Source: Azospirillum sp. B510
GTDB taxonomy: Bacteria; Pseudomonadota; Alphaproteobacteria; Azospirillales; Azospirillaceae
DNA length: 64,000 nt
Assembly: GCF_000010725.1 (NCBI RefSeq)
Contig: NC_013854.1
Span: 2,261,001 to 2,325,000, forward strand
Reading direction: 5' to 3'
Below, in pieces: positions 45,107-53,213 of the stretch (its first letter is position 1; the number at the start of each line of letters is the position of its first letter). The notes under the pieces are model-generated. The model ran no database searches. It saw only the letters and a program-made list of their open reading frames with translations, and was not told the origin of the DNA. The position numbers and the translations under genes were made by a program.

Positions 45107-45945
45107 TCGAGGCGAAGGGAACCGAGCTGATCCGCAAGGGATCGGCCGACGAAATCGTGGCGAAGCGCAACCGGGCGCTCGACCTCTATACCCGTGGCGT
45201 CCAGATGCTGGCCGAAGCTGTGCGAGTTCACAAGGAGGTGGGCGGCACCGATTACCCCTGCCTCAGAAGCGCGCTGAATAATGGCGGCTACGATATTGAG
45301 CAGGGCCGAACCGACAAGGTGGTCGAAGAAATACGCCGAAACCTCGACGGCGCGGTTTGGAACCACATCATGGGAGCGCTGGGCCTACTGAACCTTATGG
45401 ACGCCAAGGAGGTTGCGGCGTTCAGGGACCAGAACCGCACCGATCCGGCGGAAGTGACGCGCGACAACCTCGTCGCCACCTTCGCCCGCCTGACGGCTGA
45501 GTCGGATGCCATCTTCAAGCGCGGCGTCATCAACCTGTTCATGCGCCTGGACCGGAAGTTCGCCAGCAACCCGGCCTATCGCCTGGGCGACAAGCTGATT
45601 TTCAACCGCGCCCTGTCCGAGTATGGCGGCTGGAACCACCATGGTGGCAGCCGTGAGGAAATGCGGGACCTGGACCGCATCTTCCACATCGTGGACGAGA
45701 AGCCACCCAAGGATCACTGCGGCGACGCTGCGGCGATGGTGTCGGAGGTGTCCCGCCAGCAGCTCGGCGGCACCGTCGAAACCGAATACTTCCTGATCCG
45801 CACCTTCAAGAACTGCAACGTCCATGTGCTGTTCCGCCGGCCGGACCTCGTGGTGAAGGTTAACCAGATCATCGCCGACCACTTCGGCGCTGCGCTGGCG
45901 CACGAGACCCGGGTGCGCGGCGCTGGCCGGCGGAGGGCGGCATGA
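45103..45945 (+). CDS. DUF4942-like phage protein
   Basis: A 280-aa protein with EIVAKRNRALDLYTRGVQML, a middle helical part, and IFKRGVINLFMRLDRKFASNPAYRLGDKLIFNRAL...GWNHHG, FLIRTFKNCNVHVLFRRPDLV. It matches my memory of DUF4942 proteins found in phages and plasmids near DNA-modification genes. Function unknown. Overlaps both neighbours by 4 bp. Confidence 0.6.
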   Translation: MIEAKGTELIRKGSADEIVAKRNRALDLYTRGVQMLAEAVRVHKEVGGTDYPCLRSALNNGGYDIEQGRTDKVVEEIRRNLDGAVWNHIMGALGLLNLMDAKEVAAFRDQNRTDPAEVTRDNLVATFARLTAESDAIFKRGVINLFMRLDRKFASNPAYRLGDKLIFNRALSEYGGWNHHGGSREEMRDLDRIFHIVDEKPPKDHCGDAAAMVSEVSRQQLGGTVETEYFLIRTFKNCNVHVLFRRPDLVVKVNQIIADHFGAALAHETRVRGAGRRRAA

Positions 45946-46035
45946 TCCAGCCCCCGTACAATGTGGATCCGGCTTTGCCGCCGCCCGAGTGGAAGCCGCC
46001 TCAGGCGCCCGTCTGGTGCGATGTCAACGGGCCGA

Positions 46036-46485
46036 ATGAAGATCCAACGCTCCGCTTGGTCAAAGCAATCGGCCCGGTACGGCTGCGCCATGCTGGTCCG
46101 CGGAACCTGGATGGAGACGCTGGAGCGCTTCAACCTGTTCCAGCAGCACCCGCCCGCCCTGATCGCACAGTTCGCCGAGCGCCTGCCGATGGTTGCCGGC
46201 TATGTGGCGCAAGAAGCATCCACCGCGACCTCCTATGCGTGGGTGGTGTTCATCCGCGGCTTCTCGGATACCCGCTGGCGCCACATTCCCCCGTGCCGCC
46301 GCGCCCTGGAGCAGCCCGGCGATTACCCAGCTTGGGAAGACCAGGCACGGCTGATGTCCGACATGCAGCTCCTCCGGCTGCTCGATCGGTACGAGACCGA
46401 TGGCGCCCGCCCGCCCATGCCGGAGGCGACGATCCGCGCGGCGCTGGCCGCTCGTGCCCAGCAGGCCGAAGAGGTGCCGGCATGA
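46036..46485 (+). CDS. Phage protein of unknown function, possible frameshift at 5' end
   Basis: A 149-aa frame (MKIQRSAWSKQSARYGCAMLVRGTWMETLERF... ending RAQQAEEVPA) with coding-like composition. A different frame starting at 45942, overlapping the previous gene by ATGA, also looks coding for about 45 codons (MIQPPYNVDPALPPPEW...APVWCDVNGPN) and then turns into an Arg/Pro-rich shadow. One gene broken by a +1 shift near 46,036-46,085, or two overlapping starts, would both explain this. It overlaps the GNAT gene by 4 bp. Confidence 0.55.
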   Translation: MKIQRSAWSKQSARYGCAMLVRGTWMETLERFNLFQQHPPALIAQFAERLPMVAGYVAQEASTATSYAWVVFIRGFSDTRWRHIPPCRRALEQPGDYPAWEDQARLMSDMQLLRLLDRYETDGARPPMPEATIRAALAARAQQAEEVPA

Positions 46486-46943
46486 TCCGCCCGATGCGCC
46501 AAGATGAGGCGTCGACACTGGCGCCGCAATTCGCTCCGCTTCTGCCGTGGCTACCGCAAGGCACGCTCTACGCCATGATGCGGTTTCGCTACGAGCGGCG
46601 CTGGTTTTTCGTTGCTGAACGGGACGGCGAAGTTGTCGGGATCGGCGCCTATGGGCCGTTGGGGGACTCCCGCCGACATTGGTTGCTCGGGCCGGCTGCG
46701 ACGTTGCCGACGCACCGCGGTAAAGGCGTCGGGACCGAACTGATCAAAGCCCGGATGGACGTCATTCGGGTGGCTGTGGCCGCGCTCGGAATGGTCGCGG
46801 ACGGAATGCCTGATGCTTTGATCTACGTCTCCAGCAAGCGCCCGCTTACGTGGGTTCGGTTCGGCTTCGCCGTCGTCGCAGAGAGGGACGGTTCCTCCAT
46901 TCTGCGCCGCGACCTCTCGCTTGCCTTGGAGGTCGGACGATGA
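46482..46943 (+). CDS. GNAT-family N-acetyltransferase
   Basis: A 153-aa protein with the GNAT acetyl-CoA-binding loop LPTHRGKGVGTELI, preceded by FFVAERDGEVVGIGAYGPLGD and followed by YVSSKRPLTWVRFGFAVV. The fold is clear; the acceptor is unknown. Phage GNATs can modify nucleobases or host proteins. Coupled by ATGA overlaps on both sides. Confidence 0.75.
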   Translation: MIRPMRQDEASTLAPQFAPLLPWLPQGTLYAMMRFRYERRWFFVAERDGEVVGIGAYGPLGDSRRHWLLGPAATLPTHRGKGVGTELIKARMDVIRVAVAALGMVADGMPDALIYVSSKRPLTWVRFGFAVVAERDGSSILRRDLSLALEVGR

Positions 46944-47653
46944 CCGGAACCCGCCGCACCATAGAGACGCCGTGGGGCACGGACGTGGAGGTGGATGTCG
47001 TCCCCGACGGTGCTGGCGGCGAGCGGCTGGTGTGGAGCCATGCCGCAACCGCGCTCCACCATGGCATCTACGGGGCGGAGAAGCGCGCGGCGTTCGTGCT
47101 GGACGCCGAAGACGCCGAACGGGCCGGCGGCACGCCTTCCATTGGCGAGCTGCTGGTGCGCTACCACTGGATCCCGAATACCCCCCGGCCGCTGCCGGCT
47201 GCCCTACCGCCGGTTTACCCGGCGCTGGTGGCCCGCCTGCCGAAGCCTGACTCCCAGGCGCTGGATAGCTGGTGCGCCCGCGTGTCGGGCCTCCCTGGCT
47301 GGCGCCAGCGGGCACCCGCGCTGCTGTCCATGATCGACGGGGTTATTCGTGCTGGCAGTCGGCCGGGGCCGGGCTACTGCGACGAACCGTCGGAAATGGG
47401 CGCCCGCATCACGCGGACCCTGACGGCGGTGCTGGAGCACCTCAACGACCCGGCCGTCGACCGGATCGAGGTGGCCGCCTTCTACGCGCTGTCGGAACAC
47501 CCGGAATGGCGCCGTCCAGCGCTGCACTGGATCATGGACTGCCGCCAATCTTGGTGGCGTGACTGGATCCGCGAGCGGCCGGACTATCGGCTCGCGGCCA
47601 AGCTGGCGGCGCTGCACATGCCGTTCCTCCCGACTTACCTCTGGAGGTGGTGA
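46940..47653 (+). CDS. Phage protein of unknown function
   Basis: A 237-aa protein (RTIETPWGTDVEVDVVPDGAGG... ALHHGIYGAEKRAAFVLDAEDAERAGG) with a helical C-terminal half rich in Trp (RRPALHWIMDCRQSWWRDWIRERPDY). No family recognised. Start overlaps the GNAT stop; end overlaps the DUF1064 start. Confidence 0.6.
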   Translation: MTGTRRTIETPWGTDVEVDVVPDGAGGERLVWSHAATALHHGIYGAEKRAAFVLDAEDAERAGGTPSIGELLVRYHWIPNTPRPLPAALPPVYPALVARLPKPDSQALDSWCARVSGLPGWRQRAPALLSMIDGVIRAGSRPGPGYCDEPSEMGARITRTLTAVLEHLNDPAVDRIEVAAFYALSEHPEWRRPALHWIMDCRQSWWRDWIRERPDYRLAAKLAALHMPFLPTYLWRW

Positions 47654-48144
47654 TGGCCCGCCGCGGTGGTCGCAGCAAGGGGCAGGGCGTGCATGTGCCG
47701 TCGCATGTGCCGTCGCTCGGCCCGTCGGCGCAACGGCAGATCGAGGCGTTCTTGATCGCCCAGCGCGAGCAGCGGCTTCTGCGGGCCGCAGGCGTCGGCC
47801 AGCAGCCGGCGGAGCCGAAAAGCAAGTATCGCGCCCGCCGCACGGTGGTCGACGGGATCAGCTTCGCGAGCGCGTTGGAGGCCAACCGCTGGTCTGTGCT
47901 TCGCCAGCGGGAGCGGCTTGGGCTGATCCGGGAACTGGTGCGACAGCCAAAGTTTCCGCTCCACGTCAACGGCGTGTTGGTCTGCACATACATCGGCGAT
48001 TTCAGTTACCGCACAAGTCAAGGCGTTTTCGTCCTTGAGGATGCCAAAGGCTACTTGACGGACGTCTACAAGCTGAAGAAGCGCCTCTTGGAGGCGCTGC
48101 ATCCCAACCTGAGAATTACTGAGGTGAAGTCATGTCAGACGTAG
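47653..48144 (+). CDS. DUF1064 / PD-(D/E)xK phage nuclease-like protein
   Basis: A 163-aa protein with the DUF1064 signature: KYRARRTVVDGISFASALEANRW, LVRQPKFPLHVNG, then TYIGDFSY and VLEDAKGYLTDVYKLKKRL. The D...E-x-A-K arrangement fits a PD-(D/E)xK endonuclease core, probably acting on branched or flapped DNA during phage recombination or replication. It overlaps the next gene by 13 bp. Confidence 0.82.
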   Translation: MARRGGRSKGQGVHVPSHVPSLGPSAQRQIEAFLIAQREQRLLRAAGVGQQPAEPKSKYRARRTVVDGISFASALEANRWSVLRQRERLGLIRELVRQPKFPLHVNGVLVCTYIGDFSYRTSQGVFVLEDAKGYLTDVYKLKKRLLEALHPNLRITEVKSCQT

Positions 48145-48890
48145 GGGGGACTGCGGCCGAGCGGCTGCGGGCTTTGGTTACCCGCATTAGAAATCTGCGG
48201 GCCGAAATCAAGGCTATTCAGGAAGACATCAAGGCCATTTTCGCCGAGGCAAAGGCGGTCGGCTTCAGCACGAAGGTGATGCGAAAGATCATCACTTGGA
48301 TGGACGAGCGCGAGAGAGACGCGGCCAGTCAACAGGAAGCGGAAGCGATCTTCGATCTTTACAAGGAAGCGTTGGGGTACGGCGAAGGCTCCAACCGCGA
48401 TATCCCGCTCAACCCGAAACCGCCCAAAGGGAAGAAGAAGGACGAGGCGGAAGCCGATCCCGATCAAACGGACCTGGAGGACCATCTGGACCAGTCGAAG
48501 CCGGATGACGACGGTTCGAGCGACGATGCCGGATCGGACCAGGGCGGCGCTGCCCAGCCGGCGGCGATGACCCCGGAAGAGGCGAAAGCGAAGGGGCACG
48601 AGGACGGACTGGCCGGCGTGCCGATGACGGCCAATCCCTTCGCTGCATCGGACCCGAACCGCGCCCATTGGGAGTTGGGATGGTGCGAAGCCACCGGCTC
48701 CGACGGGATGGACATTCCGCCCGAGCTTCAGCCACCCGCGCCCGAACCCACGCCCGCCCCCAACAAGAAGGGCAAGGGCGGCCGGAAGGGGGCCGGATCG
48801 CGCAAGCCGCCCGAGCCGCAGGCCGATGACGCCGAGCCGGCCGAAGAAGACTGGCAGCACTTAGACGACGACTTCTCGAAGCGGGGTTGA
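48132..48890 (+). CDS. GapR-like (DUF2312) protein fused to an RMF-like domain
   Basis: A 252-aa protein. Residues about 8-85 match GapR/DUF2312 (AERLRALVTRIRNLRAEIKAIQEDIKAIFAEAKAVGF...MRKIITW), the alphaproteobacterial DNA-binding protein that tracks overtwisted DNA in front of polymerases. An acidic, disordered linker follows (about 90-140). Residues about 145-195 (EEAKAKGHEDGLAGVPMTANPF...RAHWELGW) resemble ribosome modulation factor. A basic-acidic low-complexity tail ends the protein. The pairing suggests binding to both DNA and RNA or ribosomes. It starts within the DUF1064 gene. Confidence 0.78.
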   Translation: MSDVGGTAAERLRALVTRIRNLRAEIKAIQEDIKAIFAEAKAVGFSTKVMRKIITWMDERERDAASQQEAEAIFDLYKEALGYGEGSNRDIPLNPKPPKGKKKDEAEADPDQTDLEDHLDQSKPDDDGSSDDAGSDQGGAAQPAAMTPEEAKAKGHEDGLAGVPMTANPFAASDPNRAHWELGWCEATGSDGMDIPPELQPPAPEPTPAPNKKGKGGRKGAGSRKPPEPQADDAEPAEEDWQHLDDDFSKRG

Positions 48891-49804
48891 TGATGTCCAA
48901 AGCCTTTGTTCCGAACACCGCCATCCGCCGCTTTGCGGAGGTGTTGATGCCCAGCGAGGCCGAGGCGCCCATCCTCAGCCGGCCGATCCGGGCCGCTGTT
49001 CACCAGTGGCGCGTCGAGTTGGGGTCCGTGAAGGAGTTGCAGGCGGTGGGCCTCAAGCCCAGGCGTTCCGCCTTGCTGTTCGGCCCGCCCGGCTGCGGGA
49101 AAACCACGCTGGCGCACCACCTCGCCGCCCGCCTCGGCCTGCCGCTGGTGGTTGTCAATATGGCCTCGCTGACGAGTTGCTACCTCGGTGAGACGGGGAA
49201 GAACATCAATGCGCTGTTCGACGCCGTGATTGAGCAGGCGGATAGCTGTGTGCTGTTCCTGGACGAGTTCGACTCGGTTTGCTCCAAGCGCCGCGCCGCC
49301 GAAAGCAGCGCTGGACAGGAACGCAACGCCATCGTGATCGCGCTGCTTCAGAAGATCGACCAGTTCCCAGGCACCATGTTGGCGGCAACGAACCGGGCCG
49401 ACGATGTGGATCCGGCGATCTGGCGCCGCTTCGGCCTTCATCTCGACATCGTGGAGCCGGATGACGAATGCCGGCAGGCGATCCTCGTTCGATACCTCCA
49501 GCCCTATTCGCTGTCACCGGCGGGGCTGAAGGAGCTTTGCAACGCCACGGCTGGAGCTTCCCCCGCGCTGCTGCGGCAGCTCATGGAGGGGCTGAAGCGG
49601 GACATGGTGATAAGCCCGAAGCTCTCCTCTCAGAAGCAGCCGATGGACCTGAGCGCGGCCGGCGTCTTCGCTCGCGTGCTCGCCTCCGTCAGACCCCATT
49701 CCGATACCCAGCAGCCGCCCCTCTGGACAGTGGATGATGCGCTGAAGCGCGTGGAGTCCATCACATGGCCGCCCACGCTTCCCAGCGCTGGCGGGGAGGG
49801 CTGA
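48890..49804 (+). CDS. AAA+ ATPase of the phage replication region
   Basis: A 304-aa AAA+ protein: Walker A LLFGPPGCGKTTLAHHLA, Walker B VLFLDEFDSV, sensor 1 MLAATNRADDVDP, Arg finger IWRRF, and a C-terminal helical lid (SPAGLKELCNATAGASPALLRQL). FtsH/Rvb-like single AAA modules in phages can act as helicase loaders or remodelling ATPases; its place before the replication initiator supports a loader role. The ATG at 48890 overlaps the previous stop; TTG 48887 and ATG 48893 are alternatives. Confidence 0.85.
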   Translation: MMSKAFVPNTAIRRFAEVLMPSEAEAPILSRPIRAAVHQWRVELGSVKELQAVGLKPRRSALLFGPPGCGKTTLAHHLAARLGLPLVVVNMASLTSCYLGETGKNINALFDAVIEQADSCVLFLDEFDSVCSKRRAAESSAGQERNAIVIALLQKIDQFPGTMLAATNRADDVDPAIWRRFGLHLDIVEPDDECRQAILVRYLQPYSLSPAGLKELCNATAGASPALLRQLMEGLKRDMVISPKLSSQKQPMDLSAAGVFARVLASVRPHSDTQQPPLWTVDDALKRVESITWPPTLPSAGGEG

Positions 49805-49808
49805 CGCC

Positions 49809-50063
49809 ATGGAACAGCACCGCACGCGCTGGCAGCGCCTGACAGCGGCGTTGCGCCGGCTGTGGGCGCGGGGCCGTACCGCCCTTGGGTGGGGCTTCGT
49901 CTTGGTGTGCATGTGGGGCTGGCAGGGCCTGCCGCCCGCCCAGCAGATCAGCTGCGCCATCATCGTGGGTTGCTTCGTCATCGCCATGTCGATCCCCGAG
50001 AAGGTGGAGATCGTGCATCGCGTGAAGCTGGAGCAGCGGCCCGGCAAGGGCGGGGAGGTGTAG
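49809..50063 (+). CDS. Small membrane protein of the prophage
   Basis: An 84-aa protein with a basic N-terminus (RTRWQRLTAALRRLWARGRT), two closely spaced hydrophobic segments (about 27-42 and 47-62) and a hydrophilic C-terminus. It ends directly at the next gene's ATG. Could anchor a replication or exclusion complex; the pair of short helices also recalls small holin-like proteins, but its place argues against lysis. Confidence 0.5.
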   Translation: MEQHRTRWQRLTAALRRLWARGRTALGWGFVLVCMWGWQGLPPAQQISCAIIVGCFVIAMSIPEKVEIVHRVKLEQRPGKGGEV

Positions 50064-50768
50064 ATGCCCGTCCCGCTGGACATAGCGCAGGGCGTGACAT
50101 TCAGCGTGGAGTTCCTTCAGCGCCTCTCTCGGGAGGCGCTGGTGGAGTCCCCCACCTGCCGGGCGCGTTCTCTCTGCCTGTCCGATGCGGCCGAGCGGCT
50201 GCAACGGGAGGCGAAAGTGAGCGCCCCATCCCGCCCGCGGCGTGCGCCGGTGAAAGCCCCGGCTCCCCCGCCTGCCCCGCAGCTCCTTTTCGCCCTTCAC
50301 GGCGAAACGTGGATCGAGGTGAAGGACGGCGATCCGGCCGGCCTTGCCCTCTTCCAACGCCACTATTCCCGTTATGTCTACGCCGATGGCAGAGATCCGA
50401 AGCTCTACGTCGGGCCGGGCTACAAGATGGTGTTGCTGACGCCGTGCGCCCGCGCCCTGTTCGCTTGGCGGAAGTTCGAGAGCCGCGACGGGCAACAGGG
50501 CGTGAATTGCGCGATCTTCCGCAACGAAGGGGCTGGGGTGGCAAGCGAATTGATTCTCGCCGCTGAAGAACTGGCCTGGAAGCGCTGGCCGGGAGAACGC
50601 CTCTACACCTATGTCAACCCGCGCAAGGTGAAGGGCAATCCCCCCGGCAACTGCTTCCTCCGTGCCGGCTGGCGCCCGTGCGGGATCACGAAGCGCCGGA
50701 GCCTCACCATCCTGGAGAAACTGCCGGTTTCCTCCGCCGCCTCCCTGGACCCGCACGGCGATGCATAG
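50064..50768 (+). CDS. Phage GNAT-like protein, possibly Mom-like
   Basis: A 234-aa protein. After a Pro/Ala-rich linker (about 50-75) the domain reads GLALFQRHYSRYVYADGR, VGPGYKMVLLTPCARALFAWRKF, GVNCAIFRNEG, RWPGERLYTYVNPRKV, and GNCFLRAGWRPCGITKRRSL. The order of blocks and the GNCFLRAGW helix suggest a GNAT fold of the sort seen in Mom and related phage proteins. Mom modifies adenine in Mu DNA. The link is tentative and not decided by a single diagnostic residue. It precedes the replication initiator. Confidence 0.6.
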   Translation: MPVPLDIAQGVTFSVEFLQRLSREALVESPTCRARSLCLSDAAERLQREAKVSAPSRPRRAPVKAPAPPPAPQLLFALHGETWIEVKDGDPAGLALFQRHYSRYVYADGRDPKLYVGPGYKMVLLTPCARALFAWRKFESRDGQQGVNCAIFRNEGAGVASELILAAEELAWKRWPGERLYTYVNPRKVKGNPPGNCFLRAGWRPCGITKRRSLTILEKLPVSSAASLDPHGDA

Positions 50769-50798
50769 AGCCGAGCGGCCGACACACAGGAGCGATCC

Positions 50799-51866
50799 AT
50801 GAGCCAACCAGTCGAAGATATGGTCTGGGCGGCCGACATCAGAAGCACGCCGAAATTCGTCTTGCTGCGGCTGGCACGCTACGCCGCCGACGATGGCACC
50901 CGCGTGTATCCGAGCATCGGATCCGTGGCCGCCGCCGTCGGTATGTCCGAGGTGGCGACGCGGAAGGCCGTTCAGGAACTGGTCACGCTCGGCGTGCTGT
51001 CGTTGGTTGCGCTGGAGGACCAGAGCACCCACCGGCCGCGCGAATACCGGATCATGCTCGACGCCCTCTCCGCACGCCGCGCGCCCGGCACCCCCCTAAC
51101 GACGTTACCCCCTACCCCCTCAACGACGTTGGGGGGAGGGAGCAACGTCATACCCCTACCCCCTAAACCACGTTTACCCCCTACCCCCTCAACGACGTTG
51201 GGGGGAGGGCCAAACGCCGTTACCCCCTCCCCTCAACGTGGTTGCCCTGTCCCCTCAACGTCGTTGCCCCCTCCCCTCAACGTCGTTGCCCCGAATATAG
51301 CTGCTATAGCTGCTGCTTCTGCTGCTACAGCAGACGCGGGAAATGGAGATAGGACGGTTCTCAGCCCGACAGCGATCATCGACGCTTTCGACGCTGCCCT
51401 GGTGGAGGCATTCGGCCCGCAGCACGCCCGCCGCCGGCCGGCCGAGACCGATCAGGAAATGGCCGCCGCCTGGATCGACCAGGGTGTGGATCTGGCGCTA
51501 TGCGAGGGCCTGTTCATCAGCGTCCAAGCCCGCCGCAAGAAGCTGAAGCAAGAGCCGGTCGGCTCCCTTGCGTGGTTCAACAGCCGGATTGCAGCCCAGC
51601 TTGACGCCCGCTCGGCGCCATTCCCCGAACTGACCGCCTCCCGCAGCGGCCTTGCGCTGTCCGAACCAACGGCTCCGGCCGGCCAGCGGGAGCCGATGTT
51701 CGGCCGGTCCTCGCCGGCTACCCGTCCGGTCTGGCGGCTGCGGCTGACCGAATGGCGCGACAAATCGGTCTGGCTGCCCGCCTGGGGCGCAAAGCCCGAC
51801 GAACGCGGCTGCGAAGCGCCGACCGACCTGATCGCAGAGATTTTCCCCCAACGCGAGTTGCTGTGA
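50799..51866 (+). CDS. Phage replication initiator (winged-helix, O-like) with internal origin
   Basis: A 355-aa protein. Residues 1-95 form a winged-helix domain of the phage O/RepL-like kind (ADIRSTPKFVLLRLARYAADDG... SIGSVAAAVGMSEVATRKAVQELVTLGVL). Residues about 97-165 are low-complexity Pro/Thr/Gly sequence because the DNA there is an array of 22-bp-phased repeats. The C-terminal part (about 185-350) is probably the loader/helicase-interaction region (IIDAFDAALVEAFGPQHARR...). Placing the origin inside the initiator gene is known for lambda O. CAGGAG precedes the ATG. An AAA+ ATPase is encoded shortly upstream. Confidence 0.78.
   Translation: MSQPVEDMVWAADIRSTPKFVLLRLARYAADDGTRVYPSIGSVAAAVGMSEVATRKAVQELVTLGVLSLVALEDQSTHRPREYRIMLDALSARRAPGTPLTTLPPTPSTTLGGGSNVIPLPPKPRLPPTPSTTLGGGPNAVTPSPQRGCPVPSTSLPPPLNVVAPNIAAIAAASAATADAGNGDRTVLSPTAIIDAFDAALVEAFGPQHARRRPAETDQEMAAAWIDQGVDLALCEGLFISVQARRKKLKQEPVGSLAWFNSRIAAQLDARSAPFPELTASRSGLALSEPTAPAGQREPMFGRSSPATRPVWRLRLTEWRDKSVWLPAWGAKPDERGCEAPTDLIAEIFPQRELL
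51097..51288. repeat. Iteron array, candidate phage replication origin
   Basis: Nine related sites start at 51097, 51121, 51143 (half site), 51165, 51190, 51212, 51234, 51256 and 51278. Most follow CAACG-A/T-CGTTG or close variants, in CCCC/GGGG context. Five of the eight steps, including the last three, are exactly 22 bp, two helical turns, so bound proteins would face one side. A run of ATATAGCTGCTATAGC follows at about 51,294, a relatively AT-rich patch that could melt. All lie within the initiator gene. Confidence 0.8.
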
Positions 51867-51918
51867 CCGGTGGCCCCGCCCAGCCCCTCCAGTAGCCCCT
51901 GATTACCAAGGTGCCCCC

Positions 51919-52890
51919 ATGAAGCCCGCCACGAAGACCCCCGCCCCTGCCGACGACGCCCCCGCCAGCCTGCCCGTCGTCCTCACGCTGACCGCGCCGG
52001 CCCAGCGCCGGACGGACCTCCCCGACGTCTACACGGCCGAGGTGGAGCAGCGCGGCCGGGTGCTCCTCCGCCGCCATTACCGCCGGGCTGAAGGCGGCGT
52101 GGAAGACGTGACCGAACTGGTCACCGAGATCCTGCTGGCGAAAGCCAAGGGCGTGAAGGACGCCGAGCAGGTGGTGCAGGCCGAGCAGGTGGCGCGCGTC
52201 GGCTCCACCACGCCGAACCAGCACCGCGCGGCACGCGGCCGGGTGGTGGAGCAGACGGCGGTCGCCGGCAAGACGCGCGCCCGCGCCCTGTCCGCGCTCG
52301 GTGTGATCCGGCAGCGCGATCTGTTGACCACCCGCCAGTGGGAGGCAGGGGACCGCATGGCGCAGGACGCCAAGGTGGTAGCCGGCGCCCGCGAGCCGAA
52401 GGACGAGGCGGTGGTGGTCGACGATAGCGCGGGCCGCTCATGGGAAGACTTCGCCATCGACGCGGGTAGCCGGCTGAACCTTGCCCGCGAAACCTGCCAA
52501 GCCATGCCCTCCTACGAGGGGACCAGCCCGTGGACCATGGTGGAGGGGGTGGTGCTGCTGGACCGGGCGATCACCGATATTGTCGCCAGCACGAACCAGA
52601 ACATCCTCCGCCGCGCGAAGATCGCTCTGCGGATCGGGCTGGACGCCGTGGGTGATGTCTACCGGCTGCCCAGCGCGGTCACCCGCACCCATGTGCTGGG
52701 TGCAGACGGGATCCCGGTGCCTATGACCGTGACCGAAGACCTTGACGGGCTGGATCGGCAGGAGCAGCAGCGGCGCATGTGGCGCTCGATCAAGCTGGGC
52801 GACCGGCTATATGTAGCCGTTGGGGATACGATGTCAGACCTATATGCGGTAGCCAAAACGGAGCTAAAGCGCCGCGCCAACCCGAAATAG
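51919..52890 (+). CDS. Phage protein of unknown function
   Basis: A 323-aa protein (PVVLTLTAPAQRRTDLPDVYTAEVEQRGRVLLRRHYRRAEGG... ALGVIRQRDLLTTRQWEAGDRMAQDAK... DRAITDIVASTNQNILRRAKIALRIGLDAVGDVYRL). The middle 'ITxRQyeAGxR'-like block recalls regulatory HTH proteins of phages in this class, but I cannot name the family. It is last in the left operon; two terminator-like hairpins follow. Confidence 0.6.
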   Translation: MKPATKTPAPADDAPASLPVVLTLTAPAQRRTDLPDVYTAEVEQRGRVLLRRHYRRAEGGVEDVTELVTEILLAKAKGVKDAEQVVQAEQVARVGSTTPNQHRAARGRVVEQTAVAGKTRARALSALGVIRQRDLLTTRQWEAGDRMAQDAKVVAGAREPKDEAVVVDDSAGRSWEDFAIDAGSRLNLARETCQAMPSYEGTSPWTMVEGVVLLDRAITDIVASTNQNILRRAKIALRIGLDAVGDVYRLPSAVTRTHVLGADGIPVPMTVTEDLDGLDRQEQQRRMWRSIKLGDRLYVAVGDTMSDLYAVAKTELKRRANPK

Positions 52891-52925
52891 TTGACGCGGA
52901 TACGACTTCGTGCTTCTTTCGATAT

Positions 52926-52942
52926 GCCCCCGAAAGGGGGGC
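52926..52942 (+). terminator. GAAA-loop hairpin after the early operon
   Basis: GCCCCC-GAAA-GGGGGGC lies 36 bp after the last early-operon stop. The tetraloop makes it very stable, but no U-run follows, so it may be a structural element in front of the next hairpin rather than a terminator. Confidence 0.4.
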
Positions 52943-52951
52943 GTGAAAATC

Positions 52952-52987
52952 AGCCCTGCAACTCGGATACGAGATGCGGGGCTTTTT
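52952..52987 (+). terminator. Rho-independent terminator of the early operon
   Basis: AGCCCTGCA and TGCGGGGCT enclose a 14-nt loop and run into TTTTTC. This is a convincing intrinsic terminator. Confidence 0.75.
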
Positions 52988-53183
52988 CATGCCCAGCCGG
53001 TGGAGACCGGAGACGGGGGTTACACGGGTGGTGACGCACCCTTTCACCGCGAGCGCTAGACCCGCACGTCCGACCAGAGCCGGTTGATCGTCCATCCCGT
53101 CATCGCTCGCGAGGCGACGGGGCGCATACGGACGCAGTAACCCGTTCAGGTCAAGACCGACTCGGACACCGCAACTGCTTTTC

Positions 53184-53213
53184 ACCGGGCGATGGAGTCG
53201 CGCCGGTCTTTTT
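53184..53213 (+). terminator. Terminator-like hairpin before the ParB-methyltransferase gene
   Basis: ACCGG...CCGGT followed by CTTTTT. Together with the terminator at 52952 it brackets about 200 bp that contain no gene I can support, which could encode a small RNA (see findings). It ends 31 bp before the next gene. Confidence 0.55.
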
